Assembly: GCA_016928995.1 (NCBI GenBank)
Contig: JAFGJS010000125.1
Span: 1 to 64,000, forward strand
DNA from: Candidatus Sumerlaeota bacterium
GTDB taxonomy: Bacteria > Sumerlaeota > Sumerlaeia > JAFGJS01
DNA length: 64,000 nt
Direction: 5' to 3'
Shown here: piece by piece, positions 36,310 to 45,845 of the stretch
Layout: each line of letters begins with the position of its first letter
How positions within the stretch are numbered: the first letter of the stretch is position 1
Program-made: the position numbers and the translations under genes
The notes under the pieces: generated by a model
Told to the model about the DNA's origin: nothing
The model's database searches: none
What the model saw: only the letters and a program-made list of their open reading frames with translations

Positions 36310-36888
36310 TTATTTGGTGTTGATGTAGATGTTGTCGTTGACGATGACATATTCCTGATTGGGTTTGAGCGGCGGGAAACTGAAGCCGGTCTTGCGAAGA
36401 TTCTCAATGGTGACCGGCTGATCGGGATGGCTCAGTTTCCACATCTGCAGATTTGTGTTTAAGGTTTGGGTGTTGACCGATGTGCTCAGGCGGCGGGCAC
36501 GGCCGATGTTGCCGAGCATGCCGGGTTCCGGTCCGGGCGCCGGAGCGCCGCCAGCGGTGGTTTGCATGCTTTGCACGGCTTGCAGCGGATTGGCCGGCTG
36601 TTGTTCCTGAGCCTCCGCCTGTTGCTTTTGCCGTTCGGCTTCCTCCTTGGCGCGTTTTTCCGCGATGGCTTGCTGCACATTTTGATCGGTGAAGCCCAGG
36701 TTTTGCTGATTCATTTCATCCAGCGAGTCAAGTTCCCGATCGATGGCGTTCGTCGTGGGCGTAGGGCCTCCGAGCCAGTTTCCCCCGTTAAACATCATGA
36801 TCGTAAGGACTAAGATGATCAGCACGACGATCATCACGCCAATCATGCCCCAGCCGCGCTGTGAGTTATGATTTGTTTTTAAGTTCAT
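36310..36888 (-). CDS. Unknown membrane-anchored protein with coiled coil
   Basis: A 192-residue protein. After a short basic N-terminus (MNLKTNHNSQRGWGM) comes one membrane helix (IGVMIVVLIILVLTIMMF), then a charged coiled coil rich in Gln, Glu and Lys (about 55-100), a proline/glycine linker, and a C-terminal soluble piece with YVIVNDNIYIN. The first residues recall a pseudopilin but no Glu at position 5 or prepilin cleavage site is evident. It lies 14 bp upstream of the preceding small gene, so the two are co-transcribed. Function unknown. Confidence 0.72.
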   Translation of the reverse strand: MNLKTNHNSQRGWGMIGVMIVVLIILVLTIMMFNGGNWLGGPTPTTNAIDRELDSLDEMNQQNLGFTDQNVQQAIAEKRAKEEAERQKQQAEAQEQQPANPLQAVQSMQTTAGGAPAPGPEPGMLGNIGRARRLSTSVNTQTLNTNLQMWKLSHPDQPVTIENLRKTGFSFPPLKPNQEYVIVNDNIYINTK

Positions 36889-36998
36889 GATTCGGCCTGC
36901 TTTCATATCGATTGATGGAATAGCGCACGAGCTTTAGAACACAGATCCACGATTTTGTTGACGGATATTTTCAGAAAAAAGCCTTGGTCCGTAAAGAC

Positions 36999-37259
36999 CT
37001 AATCGCGGGCGTAGCCATCGTCGTCATCGTCGGATTCATTGTATTCGCCGCTGCCGCCGCGAGTGTCGCGCAGATCCTGTGTCTGCTCCATCGTGGTCAA
37101 GCGGCCTTCCAGCGATATTTTCGAAGGCTGGTCGCTGTCGTCCGTCAATCTTCCGCCGAATTGGATGAAGTAAATCGTCAGTCCGATGGCGACAGCCAGG
37201 AGGATCACGATGAGCGCCCATCCACGGCTGGAGCGTGTTTTTGCGGAGCGTGTCAACAT
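36999..37259 (-). CDS. Unknown small membrane protein with acidic tail
   Basis: An 86-residue protein with GGAGG upstream of the ATG. It has a basic N-terminus ending in RGWAL, a membrane helix (IVILLAVAIGLTIYFIQF) and an acidic tail ending NESDDDDDGYARD. The RGW motif before the membrane segment also occurs in the next gene (QRGWGM), which suggests a common origin or common sorting. First gene of the three-gene minus-strand group. No family recognised. Confidence 0.68.
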   Translation of the reverse strand: MLTRSAKTRSSRGWALIVILLAVAIGLTIYFIQFGGRLTDDSDQPSKISLEGRLTTMEQTQDLRDTRGGSGEYNESDDDDDGYARD

Positions 37260-37512
37260 GGCTAAATACCTCCATTGAGATATTTTTTATAAGCATGGCG
37301 CAAATCCGCAGGAATTTCAACGGATTTTTGAGATTTTACGAGTGCGAGGCCGATCATCATTGTTTATTCAGTTGAAAATATAGGCGCGAAGCATTAAGCC
37401 ATACATCAAGGCATACATATCATCGAAATTGGCGGACGGCGCAACGGCATTGAGTCCGCATGATGACGTTTGGAATTCAAACAGCGATTTAACGATTGAA
37501 GGAGACGCGCTC

Positions 37513-37857
37513 ATGGCAGAGACGATTTTCACCAAGATCATGGCCGGGGAGATTCCTGCGGAGATCGTGTATCAGGACGAGCACGTAGCTGCGTTCCGTG
37601 ATATTAATCCGAAAGCCCCGCACCATTTGCTGGTCGTGCCGCGCAAGGTGATTCCGACGCTGAACGACGTGACGGCGGAAAATTCGGGCAGCGTGGCGAA
37701 GATTTTCGAGGCCTTGCCGAAGATCGCGGAGCAGCTCGGCTTCAAAGAATCCGGTTATCGCGCGGTGTTCAACTGCGGTCCGGATGCGCATCAGGAGGTG
37801 ATGCACATTCATCTGCATGTGCTGGGCGGACGCGATATGACCTGGCCGCCAGGATGA
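37513..37857 (+). CDS. hinT: HIT-family nucleotide-binding protein
   Basis: A 114-residue protein with AAGGAG upstream of the ATG. It begins MAETIFTKIMAGEIPAEIVY and carries the histidine triad as H98, H100 and H102 in HIHLHVLGG. This is the HinT-like branch, small cytosolic hydrolases of adenosine phosphoramidates and AMP-lysine. Codons upstream to 37429 are in frame but the ATG at 37513 fits the family length. Its 3' side is followed by a short inverted-repeat element. Confidence 0.94.
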   Translation: MAETIFTKIMAGEIPAEIVYQDEHVAAFRDINPKAPHHLLVVPRKVIPTLNDVTAENSGSVAKIFEALPKIAEQLGFKESGYRAVFNCGPDAHQEVMHIHLHVLGGRDMTWPPG

Positions 37858-37870
37858 TTTTTATAACAGC

Positions 37871-37972
37871 ATTTTTTTCGCACAGAGCCACAGAGCGCAC
37901 GAAGCCAGTGATTTATTGACACACCATATCAAGTTATCCTCTGTGTTCTCAGTGCCTCTGTGCGAAAAAAAT
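37871..37972. repeat. Inverted-repeat element with 17-bp perfect ends
   Basis: ATTTTTTTCGCACAGAG (37871-37887) and its exact complement (37956-37972) bound a 102-bp element rich in CACAGAG. Such cacagag-type ends occur in dispersed repeats of several environmental phyla (general knowledge). The paired ends, with the T-run on one side and the A-run on the other, could also act as a terminator for the HIT gene. Confidence 0.78.
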
Positions 37973-37983
37973 AAAAGAGGTAA

Positions 37984-39249
37984 ATGAACTTGGACTCAGA
38001 ATTTGAAAAACATACGCTCAGCAACGGCGTGCGGGTGTTGATGGACCGGATGGATCATGTGCGGTCGGTAGCGATGGGATTCTTCCTCGAGGCGGGCAGC
38101 CGCGATGAGTCATCACCGGAAAATGGCCTGGCGCATGTGATCGAGCACATGCTGTTCAAGGGCACGGAACGGCGGGATGCGTTGCGCATCGCCACGGAGT
38201 CCAATACGCTTGGCGGGCACTTCAATGCCTTTACGACGCAGGATACGGTCTGCCTGCATGCGCGCGTGGTGGATGAGAAGCTGGACGCGGCGCTGGATTT
38301 GCTGGCCGATCTGCTGGGGCATTCGCGGCATGCGCCGGAAGAACTGGAGCGCGAACGGAACGTGATTCTGGAAGAGATCTACATGTACCAGGACACGCCG
38401 GATGAGCAGGTCGTGGACAATTTCACCGAGGCGCTCTGGCAGGCGAGTTCGCTGGGGCGGCCGATCCTGGGAACGCCGGAGACCGTGTCAGCATTCACAC
38501 GCGAGCACATCCTGGATTTCACCGGACGGCATTTCGCGGGCGACCGGCTGGTTGTGGCGCTGGCGGGAAACTTTGATCCGCAACACGCTTTGGCGGAAGT
38601 GGAGCGGCAGTTGGCCGGATTTCAGCCCAAGGGAGCGCAACGGACCATTGAGCGGCCTGCGCCGGTATTCAGCCATGTTTTCGACGAACGCGACCTGGAG
38701 CAGGAGCATATCTGCATCGGCTGCGAATCGATTACGCGCGCCTCGGAGGATCGCTTCGCCTATAGCATCATGAATTGGATTCTGGGGGGCGGGATGAACT
38801 CGCGCATTTTCCAGGAGGTGCGCGAGAAACGCGGACTGGCGTATTCCATCGGGTCGTTTTTCCGGCCGTATGTGGATACGGGCTATTTTGCGATCAGCGG
38901 CGGCACCCGGCCGGAAAACGCGGAGGAAGTGATGGAAATTGTGCTGCGCGAGACGCGCAAGATCTACAATGAGGCGGTGGACGCGGAGGAACTGGAAAGC
39001 GCGCGCGAGGCGCTCAAGGGCGGCGTGCTGATGGGGCTGGAATCGACCAATTGGCGCATGCATCGTCTGGCGGATATGGAACTGACTTTCGGGCGTTACA
39101 TCGAGGTGGATGAAGTGATCCGGCGGCTCGATGCGGTGACGGTCAAAGACGTGCAGGACGTGGCGGAGCGCTACCTCAAAGGCTCCCCGGTCGGCATGGC
39201 GGTGATTGGTCCGAAGGCTTTGCCGCAATCGGATGAGCTGAAGTTTTAA
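37984..39249 (+). CDS. M16-family zinc peptidase
   Basis: A 421-residue protein with the inverted zinc motif HVIEH (His-50, Glu-53, His-54) in GLAHVIEHMLFKGTERR and the downstream acidic ligand in NVILEEIYMYQDTPDEQ. Length matches the single-unit M16B group related to mitochondrial processing peptidase and PqqL-like proteins. No signal peptide, so it is probably cytoplasmic. Related genes often lie beside dUTPase or polynucleotide phosphorylase genes; none is present. The start lies 11 bp after a repeat element. Confidence 0.93.
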   Translation: MNLDSEFEKHTLSNGVRVLMDRMDHVRSVAMGFFLEAGSRDESSPENGLAHVIEHMLFKGTERRDALRIATESNTLGGHFNAFTTQDTVCLHARVVDEKLDAALDLLADLLGHSRHAPEELERERNVILEEIYMYQDTPDEQVVDNFTEALWQASSLGRPILGTPETVSAFTREHILDFTGRHFAGDRLVVALAGNFDPQHALAEVERQLAGFQPKGAQRTIERPAPVFSHVFDERDLEQEHICIGCESITRASEDRFAYSIMNWILGGGMNSRIFQEVREKRGLAYSIGSFFRPYVDTGYFAISGGTRPENAEEVMEIVLRETRKIYNEAVDAEELESAREALKGGVLMGLESTNWRMHRLADMELTFGRYIEVDEVIRRLDAVTVKDVQDVAERYLKGSPVGMAVIGPKALPQSDELKF

Positions 39250-39267
39250 TGTAGAATTCTACTGGTC

Positions 39268-40086
39268 TTATGACTGACATTTTGCGCAGAAAAAGGTGCT
39301 GCGCTGCTGCTGCACGATGCGCTGGATCGGGGCGCGGCACTTTTTACATGGCTGGCCATGGCGCTTGTACACGAGCAGGAGATTTTGATAAGAGCCGGTC
39401 ATCTGATGGGCGGCCTGGAAGTCGCTGACCGTCGTGCCGCAGTGCTTGATCGCCAGGCGCAACGTCTTCACCGTGGCGTTGTGCAGCCGGGCGATTTCCT
39501 TTTGATTTAATGAACCGGCAATGCGCCGAGGATGAATGCCGGCGGTGAAGAGAATCTCCGAGGCGTAGATATTGCCCAGGCCGGTGATTTTGTCCTGCCG
39601 CAAAAGCCAGGGTTTGATTTCCCCCTTTGCATTTTGCAGTAATTCCTCTAACCGCTTCACGGTGAATGATCGAGCCAGCGGCTCGTCACCGGGCGGCGCC
39701 ATTTCGCTTTCCGTACGGCAGAGTTTCAGTGTGCCGAAACGGCGCGGATCGATAAAGCCGATGAAGCCGTGGTCGAGCAGGATGCGCAGACGCATGTGCT
39801 TGCCGTCATTCGGCGGCTCTTGCCCCGGCTCGAAGCAGATCATCCTCCCAGTCATGCGCAGATGCACAGCGAGCCAGAGCGGATCGCCGCCGCGTGGATC
39901 GTCGAGCCGGATCGAGAGTTGCTTGCCGACGCGCCGGATGCGTCCGATCACACGCCCTTTGATCCGGTTGGTATGATTAGTAAAACGCAGCAGGGGATCG
40001 AGATCCTTGACGGCGCGGATCGTTTGTCCTTCCGTAAGCGGGGCGAGTTGCCGCGCCACGGTTTCCACTTCGGGCAATTCAGGCAT
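39268..40086 (-). CDS. mutM: Formamidopyrimidine-DNA glycosylase
   Basis: A 272-residue enzyme beginning MPELPEVETVARQLAPL; the N-terminal Pro is the catalytic nucleophile after Met removal, followed by the essential Glu. The helix-two-turn-helix region (ITGLGNIYASEILFTAGIHP) and the C-terminal zinc finger with CKKC and CAKC are complete. It removes 8-oxoguanine and formamidopyrimidines from DNA. Convergent with the M16 gene, 18 bp apart. Confidence 0.97.
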   Translation of the reverse strand: MPELPEVETVARQLAPLTEGQTIRAVKDLDPLLRFTNHTNRIKGRVIGRIRRVGKQLSIRLDDPRGGDPLWLAVHLRMTGRMICFEPGQEPPNDGKHMRLRILLDHGFIGFIDPRRFGTLKLCRTESEMAPPGDEPLARSFTVKRLEELLQNAKGEIKPWLLRQDKITGLGNIYASEILFTAGIHPRRIAGSLNQKEIARLHNATVKTLRLAIKHCGTTVSDFQAAHQMTGSYQNLLLVYKRHGQPCKKCRAPIQRIVQQQRSTFFCAKCQS

Positions 40087-40547
40087 GGATGCTCTTTCTG
40101 CGTCAAATCGAGTTGCACTGGCGGCCGCCTGGATGAAAACCGGTTGAATTTTGCCTTTGAGACGGCCTCATGAGCGGTATTCGCTGTTCATTTCTGCGTG
40201 AAATCGCCGCCGTTCGATGCAAACGGCCTTTTTTATCTTGATTTCGCTAGGTTTGAAAGTCATATTTTGCTAAGCAGAACATATCTGCGGCGAATTTGAT
40301 TTTCAAGCGGCGATTGACGCACGACGAAATCTGCCAGTGGTTTAGCATACTCCAGCCGGCCGTGCCGGAGCGGATCTGCCATCGCTGGTGAATAATGCTT
40401 GATTAGCCGTAAAGCGGACTGATAGAACCAGTGCTTTGCAGGCATTAGAAAAAGCCTGGATTTTCCAGCGAGGAATTATTGCGCTGATAATGGGGGCGGT
40501 TGCATTGATTGAGCGCCCTGTGAACGGCGACCCCGGATATAACGTCA
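40087..40547. other. Leader region upstream of the chaperone operon
   Basis: About 460 bp with no recognised gene. It should contain promoters for mutM and for the J-like/TPR gene. A terminator-like hairpin at 40209-40234 points toward the chaperone operon. No CIRCE element (HrcA operator) was found. Confidence 0.55.
40209..40234 (+). terminator. Short terminator-like hairpin in the leader
   Basis: GCCGTT (40209-40214) pairs with AACGGC (40222-40227) over a 7-base loop, followed by a C and seven T. Its T-run faces the chaperone operon, where no upstream plus-strand gene needs it, so it might be an attenuator. The stem is only six pairs. Confidence 0.45.
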
Positions 40548-41840
40548 ATGGCAATGCGTGAGAAAAGTGCATATTCGATCCTTAATCTGCGGAAAGACGC
40601 AGACGACCAGGAGATCAAAAAGGCTTACGTCGAGCTTGTAAAAAAGTATAATCCGGAAGAGCACACTGACCGTTTTGTGCTGATTAAAAACGCCTATGAC
40701 CGGTTGCGCGATCCGAATAAGCGGGCGGCGGAGGACTGCTTCACCTTCAATTATGTCAAATTACAGTTCAGCTTCGCTCAGGATGAACGGACTCGGACAT
40801 CGGAGTTGGAGTTGAATAACCAGCTCAAGGGCGCGCGCATCCAACTCAAGGAACAGCCGCACAATCTGGACCTTGCCACTCAAGCCTGCCGGCTTTACAT
40901 GGCCCACAGCTGGTTGAATCTGAAGCAACGTAAGTACCGCGAAGCGATCCAGGACTGGAACAATGTGCTGGAACTGGACTCCACCCACCGCCGGGCGAAA
41001 AACAACCTTAATTACACATATATCTATCTGGGATATTATTACGCGGAGCATGATCTTTATGAGGAGGCGATTTCCTGCTGGGAGAGCGCGCTGAAGATCA
41101 ATCCGGACAATATGCCCGTGCTGCACAACATCGCGCTGGCGTCGGAGTATTCCAACGATCTGGACCGCGCCCGGCGATATTGGACCGAGACGCTGAAGCG
41201 CTGGGAGAAAATGCTCCGGGAGAATCCGGAGAACGAATACATCAAGAATTGCATCATCGAGGTGCGCAAGCGGCACGGCGACAAGGCGATGGAGTCAAAA
41301 TCGCTCGGCGGCGGCGCCCAGGCGATTGATGAATACAAGGAAGTGTTGAAGATCGCGCCCAATGACGACCGCGCCCGGAGGCAGATCGCTCTGGCGCACA
41401 TTGAGGCCAAGGAATTCGAGCAGGCGATCGAATCGTTGATCGAAGTCATAAAGAAGAATCCGCGGGACATCGAGATGCTGAATCTTCTCGGGCATGCGTA
41501 CCTGAACTGCGGATCGGTGAACGAGGCGTTCAACATTTGGCGCCGCAGCCTGAAGCTCGATCCGAAAAACGAAGGCACGCGGGAGTATATGGTGAAGGCG
41601 CATCTGAGCATCGGGCGCCGCTTCCGCGAAACAGGCCAGTTCACCCAGGCGCTGGTGCATTTCAAGCAGCTGGAGCGGCTGGCGCCGGGCAATGAGGAGG
41701 CGCATATCGAGTTGGGCATGACGTATCTGCAAAAGGGCGACAAGCGCTCGGCGCAGGCTCAATACGCGCATGTGCTGAAGCTCAATCCCAGCAACAAGTT
41801 CGCAATTAGGGCGATGTCGGAATTGCGATTGCGGGGATAG
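40548..41840 (+). CDS. TPR protein with a degenerate J-like domain
   Basis: A 430-residue protein. Residues 6-66 follow the J-domain pattern (YSILNLRKDADDQEIKKAYV, then FVLIKNAYDRLRDPNKRAA), but the HPD loop that stimulates DnaK is NPE (residues 35-37, in KKYNPEEHTD). The rest is a TPR array: EAIQDWNNVLELDSTHRRA, EAISCWESALKINPDNMPV and similar repeats up to the C-terminus. It is followed 24 bp later by grpE and then a DnaK-like gene, so it is probably a dedicated co-chaperone or scaffold. Loss of HPD suggests it does not stimulate ATP hydrolysis in the ordinary way, unless the NPE form still does so with the adjacent DnaK. Confidence 0.88.
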   Translation: MAMREKSAYSILNLRKDADDQEIKKAYVELVKKYNPEEHTDRFVLIKNAYDRLRDPNKRAAEDCFTFNYVKLQFSFAQDERTRTSELELNNQLKGARIQLKEQPHNLDLATQACRLYMAHSWLNLKQRKYREAIQDWNNVLELDSTHRRAKNNLNYTYIYLGYYYAEHDLYEEAISCWESALKINPDNMPVLHNIALASEYSNDLDRARRYWTETLKRWEKMLRENPENEYIKNCIIEVRKRHGDKAMESKSLGGGAQAIDEYKEVLKIAPNDDRARRQIALAHIEAKEFEQAIESLIEVIKKNPRDIEMLNLLGHAYLNCGSVNEAFNIWRRSLKLDPKNEGTREYMVKAHLSIGRRFRETGQFTQALVHFKQLERLAPGNEEAHIELGMTYLQKGDKRSAQAQYAHVLKLNPSNKFAIRAMSELRLRG

Positions 41841-41864
41841 CGGCCGGGAAAGACGGTGGGACGG

Positions 41865-42461
41865 ATGCTGTTAAAATCTCCCAAAGCCCTGTCGTTCAGG
41901 GAGACGATGAAGTTTGGGGATTTCGTAATTGACGAAAAGCCCGTGGCGGTGTATCGCCGTGAAGAACCTCAACAACCGGCGATTCGTCTGCATACCGCGG
42001 ATGGGGAAAAAAAGCCGTTGACCGCGGAGGATTTTCTCTCGCTCATCGGCCGGCTGCTGGTGGAGCACGAATCGCTGATCGAGATGAATCTGGAACTGGA
42101 GCGGCGGCCGACAGGAAATGAAATTGAAGGTTTAGCAAAAAAGTTTTTGACAGTATTTGACAGTTTTGAGCGGATTCTCTTTCTGGGAAGGGAATTTCCT
42201 CAGGAAAATGAGGTGATTGTCAACTGGCTGAAAAGCTTTGAATCGCTGTATTACCGGATACGCTCGCTTTTCGAACATTACGGCCTGGTGGAAATCAAGG
42301 CCATTGGCAAGACGGTAGACCTTGATTTTCATGAAGTCGTCGAACTTCGCCCCAGCCCGGATTATCCCGATAATACAGTGCTTGCTGAACGGCAAAAGGG
42401 ATATATTTTTCAAGGCAAAATCTTGCGTGTGGCCCAAGTGGTCGTCGCGCAAAACTCATAA
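41865..42461 (+). CDS. grpE: GrpE-like nucleotide exchange factor
   Basis: A 198-residue protein. The C-terminal half is GrpE: a long helix (residues about 60-140), then VDLDFHEVVELRPS and the closing QKGYIFQGKILRVAQVVVAQ, the most conserved GrpE block. The N-terminal half has a longer, poorly conserved start (FGDFVIDEKPVAVYRREEPQ). GTG at 41856 and ATG at 41907, which has AGGGAG upstream, are alternative starts. It would drive ADP release from the DnaK-like protein encoded 27 bp downstream. Confidence 0.88.
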   Translation: MLLKSPKALSFRETMKFGDFVIDEKPVAVYRREEPQQPAIRLHTADGEKKPLTAEDFLSLIGRLLVEHESLIEMNLELERRPTGNEIEGLAKKFLTVFDSFERILFLGREFPQENEVIVNWLKSFESLYYRIRSLFEHYGLVEIKAIGKTVDLDFHEVVELRPSPDYPDNTVLAERQKGYIFQGKILRVAQVVVAQNS

Positions 42462-42487
42462 ATTTTGGAACAAGCGATGGAGCAACC

Positions 42488-44245
42488 ATGAAGCGAATTC
42501 TTGGAATCGACCTCGGAACAACAACTTCGGCCGTCTCCGTAATGGACAAAAACGGCCCCTTTATCGTGCCGAATGCCACGGGAGAACGGGTCACTCCTTC
42601 CGTGGTTGGTTTCAGCAAGTCCGGCGATATTCTGGTGGGGAAGAAAGCCAAACGCGGCGCCGTGATGAACACGGGCCGCACGATCTTTTCGATCAAACGG
42701 CATATGGGAACCAACCACCGGGTGAACATCGACAGCAAGGAATACACCCCCCAGGAAATTTCCGCGATCATTCTGCAGAAGCTCAAGCAGGACGCGGAGG
42801 ATTACTTCGGCGAGGCGATTGATCAGGCCGTTGTCACGGTGCCGGCTTATTTCACCGACGCCCAGCGCCAGGCGACCAAGGACGCCGGCGAGATCGCGGG
42901 TTTCAAGGTCCGGCGCATCATCGACGAGCCCACCGCCGCCGCGCTGGCTTACGGCTTGGATAAGGAAGAAGACCAGACGCTGCTGGTGTACGACTTCGGC
43001 GGCGGCACGTTCGACGTTTCAATCATCGAAGTCGTCTCCGGCGTGTTCCAGGTGCTGGCGATCCAGGGCAACACGCGACTGGGCGGCGATGACATCGACC
43101 GGCGGATCGTGGATTTTCTGGTGGAGGATTTCCACAAACAATACGGCGTGAACCTGACGGAAGACCCGATCGCGATGCAGCGTTTAAAGGAAGCCGCCGA
43201 GGAGAGCAAAATCGAGCTTTCGGAACTGAAAGAAAGCCATATTATCATCGAAGCGGTGCATATGCAGGAGAAGGGCCCGTTGACGCTGGATATCGTGTTG
43301 ACGCGCCAGAAATTTGAATCGCTGATCGCCGATCTGGTGGAAGCGACGGTGGAGCCGATGCAGAAAGCCCTGCGCGACGCCGGCCTCAGTTTCACGCAAA
43401 TTGACAAGGTTCTACTTGTCGGCGGCACCACACGCTGCCCGCTAGTGCAGAAAAAAGTGCGCGAAATCACCGGCAAGAATCCCGCGCGCGACATCAGCCC
43501 GGAAGAAGTTGTGGCGATGGGCGCCGCGGTGCAGACCCTCGTGCTTTCGCCGATCGAAGGCGAGATCGAAGAGACGCTCGCCGCGCGCTACGGCAAGGAA
43601 AAACCGGTGATCATCCACATGACGCCCTTCTCGCTCGGCGTGGGGCTGGAAAACGACCAGATGGGCGTGATCATCGAGCGCAACTCGACCTACCCGACGG
43701 AAGCTAAGGATATCTTCACTACTACGCGCGATTTCCAGGAGGCGATCTCCTTCCCGATTTACGAAGGCGAGGAGAGCGTGGCTTCGGAGAACACCTTCCT
43801 CGATCTGTTGCGGATCGACGGCGTGGCGCCGGCGCCGCGCGGCGTGCCCCGAATCGAGGTGACATTCCGCTTGACGCCGGACCGCATTCTGGAGGCGCGC
43901 GCCGAGGATCTGGCCACGGGCGCGGAGAAGACCATCACCATCGAAGCGACTGACAACCGTCTGGACGAAGGCGATAAGCAGCGCATGATCGCCGAGGCCA
44001 AGATGCGCGTGACGCGCATGCTGCGCGATCGCATTCAGCAGTCGCGCAACGAGGAAGCCGAGATGCTGATCGAGCGCGCCCAGCAGGTGGCGGAGCAGTA
44101 CGCCAGCGATCCGCGGGCAAAGCGGATCAACGATATGGTGGACGAGCTGACGAACAGCCTGGCTTCGGGCGACGAGGATGCGCTGGAGCGGACTATCGAG
44201 AACCTGAACGTTTTAATCACGGAGATCGAAACCAGCGGCAACTGA
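42488..44245 (+). CDS. dnaK: Divergent DnaK (Hsp70) chaperone
   Basis: A 585-residue Hsp70, about 50 residues shorter than E. coli DnaK. The ATPase domain is complete: [56 protein letters not shown] and [16 protein letters not shown]. The substrate domain is divergent; the usual TPLSLGIET reads [10 protein letters not shown], and the lid is short without a C-terminal EEVD-like tail. It forms an operon with the J-like/TPR protein and GrpE and is closed by a strong terminator. It may be a second, specialised Hsp70 system; whether a standard dnaKJ exists elsewhere is unknown. Confidence 0.92.
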   Translation: MKRILGIDLGTTTSAVSVMDKNGPFIVPNATGERVTPSVVGFSKSGDILVGKKAKRGAVMNTGRTIFSIKRHMGTNHRVNIDSKEYTPQEISAIILQKLKQDAEDYFGEAIDQAVVTVPAYFTDAQRQATKDAGEIAGFKVRRIIDEPTAAALAYGLDKEEDQTLLVYDFGGGTFDVSIIEVVSGVFQVLAIQGNTRLGGDDIDRRIVDFLVEDFHKQYGVNLTEDPIAMQRLKEAAEESKIELSELKESHIIIEAVHMQEKGPLTLDIVLTRQKFESLIADLVEATVEPMQKALRDAGLSFTQIDKVLLVGGTTRCPLVQKKVREITGKNPARDISPEEVVAMGAAVQTLVLSPIEGEIEETLAARYGKEKPVIIHMTPFSLGVGLENDQMGVIIERNSTYPTEAKDIFTTTRDFQEAISFPIYEGEESVASENTFLDLLRIDGVAPAPRGVPRIEVTFRLTPDRILEARAEDLATGAEKTITIEATDNRLDEGDKQRMIAEAKMRVTRMLRDRIQQSRNEEAEMLIERAQQVAEQYASDPRAKRINDMVDELTNSLASGDEDALERTIENLNVLITEIETSGN

Positions 44246-44280
44246 CGGCTGGATTTCGGCTCCCGACGAAGCACCCGCCC

Positions 44281-44316
44281 GGCGGCGCGAGAGGATCGCG
44301 CCGCCGTGGTTTTTTT
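44281..44316 (+). terminator. Strong terminator of the chaperone operon
   Basis: GGCGGCGCGA (44281-44290) pairs perfectly with TCGCGCCGCC (44296-44305) over a 5-base loop, followed by GTGG and seven T. It lies 36 bp after the dnaK-like stop. Confidence 0.92.
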
Positions 44317-44401
44317 CATGGCGGCATGGTGAAATTGTTTGCCAGTGCATTTTCAGGACAGTAACATTTCTGACTTACAGTTCGTTGCGAGAGGAACTCT
44401 C

Positions 44402-45817
44402 ATGGGCAAAAATCTATATCAAAAAGTGTTTGAACGGCACACCGTGCGGCAGCTGCCATCCGGTCAGTATCAGCTCCTGATGGGCTTGCAGATGATTCAC
44501 GAAGTCACGTCTCCGCAGGCTTTCTCGATGCTCGATGAACGCGGCTGGCCGGTGAAGTATCCGCATCGCAATTTCGCCACGGTGGACCATATCATCCCCA
44601 CGCACGATCAGAGCCGTCCGCTGGCCGATCCGCTGGCCGAGGAGATGTTGCAGCACATCGAGCGCAACACGGCGAAGCATAACATCGCGTTTTTCGACAC
44701 GAAAACCGGCGGGCAGGGCGTCGTGCATATCGTGGGACCGGAGCAGGGTTTGACGCAGCCGGGCATGACGATCTGCTGCGGCGACAGCCATACCGCGACG
44801 CATGGCGCGTTCGGCGCGCTGGCTTTCGGCATCGGCACCTCGCAGGTGCGCGATGTGCTGGCCACGCAAACCCTTTCGATGGGCAAACTCAAGGTGCGCC
44901 GCGTCGAAATCAACGGCAAACTGGGTTCCGGCGTGTCCGCCAAGGACGTGACGCTGTACATCATCCAGCAGCTGGGCGTGAAGGGCGGCGTGGGCTATGC
45001 CTATGAATACGCGGGCGAGGTTTTCGATCATTTCAGCATGGAAGAGCGCATGACCGTGTGCAACATGGCCATCGAAGGCGGCGCGCGCTGCGGTTATTGC
45101 AATCCCGATCAAACGACCTACGGCTACCTGAAGGGCCGGAAATACGCTCCCTCTGGCGAGGCGTGGGATCGCGCCGTGGAGTACTGGGAGTCGATGAAGA
45201 GCGATCCGGACGCGGAGTATGACGACATCGTGAAGTTTGACGCCGCGGACATCGAACCCATCGTCACCTGGGGCATCACGCCTGGCCAGTCCATCGGCGT
45301 GACGGGCGTCGTGCCCGCCGCGGATGAGTTTCCCGAGGATGAGCGGCCGCTGATTGAAGAGGCGTATCAATATATGGGCTTCGAGGCGGGACAGCCCGTG
45401 CGGGGGACGAAGATCGACGTGGCGTTCATTGGCTCATGCACCAACGGCCGGCTTTCGGATTTCGAGGAAGTCGTTAATCTGTTACAAGAATGCGGAGGCA
45501 GGGTTGCGCCGCACGTGAATGCGATGGTTGTGCCCGGCTCGCAGCCGATCTATGAGGAAATGAAACGGCGCGGGTGGGATCGGATCATCACCAACGCCGG
45601 TTTCGAGTTCCGCGAGGCCGGATGTTCGATGTGTTTGGCGATGAACCCGGACAAGCTGAAGGGCCGCGAGATCTGCGCCAGCAGCAGCAATCGCAACTTC
45701 AAAGGCCGTCAGGGCAGCCCCACGGGCCGCACGCTGCTGATGAGTCCGGCGATGGTCGCCGCCGCGGCGCTGGCCGGCGAAGTGGTGGATGTGCGCGAAT
45801 TAAATCAAGCACGATAA
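44402..45817 (+). CDS. leuC: 3-isopropylmalate dehydratase large subunit
   Basis: A 471-residue aconitase-family enzyme. GAGAGGAACTCTC precedes the ATG at 44402; upstream codons to 44339 are in frame but unneeded. Fe-S cluster ligands are visible in [13 protein letters not shown] and [11 protein letters not shown], and [30 protein letters not shown] and [11 protein letters not shown] are typical. With LeuD it isomerises 2-isopropylmalate to 3-isopropylmalate in leucine synthesis. leuD normally follows directly; here two unrelated genes lie between. Confidence 0.97.
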   Translation: MGKNLYQKVFERHTVRQLPSGQYQLLMGLQMIHEVTSPQAFSMLDERGWPVKYPHRNFATVDHIIPTHDQSRPLADPLAEEMLQHIERNTAKHNIAFFDTKTGGQGVVHIVGPEQGLTQPGMTICCGDSHTATHGAFGALAFGIGTSQVRDVLATQTLSMGKLKVRRVEINGKLGSGVSAKDVTLYIIQQLGVKGGVGYAYEYAGEVFDHFSMEERMTVCNMAIEGGARCGYCNPDQTTYGYLKGRKYAPSGEAWDRAVEYWESMKSDPDAEYDDIVKFDAADIEPIVTWGITPGQSIGVTGVVPAADEFPEDERPLIEEAYQYMGFEAGQPVRGTKIDVAFIGSCTNGRLSDFEEVVNLLQECGGRVAPHVNAMVVPGSQPIYEEMKRRGWDRIITNAGFEFREAGCSMCLAMNPDKLKGREICASSSNRNFKGRQGSPTGRTLLMSPAMVAAAALAGEVVDVRELNQAR

Positions 45818-45845
45818 TTTATAAAGTTCATCTCGCTGATCGAAT

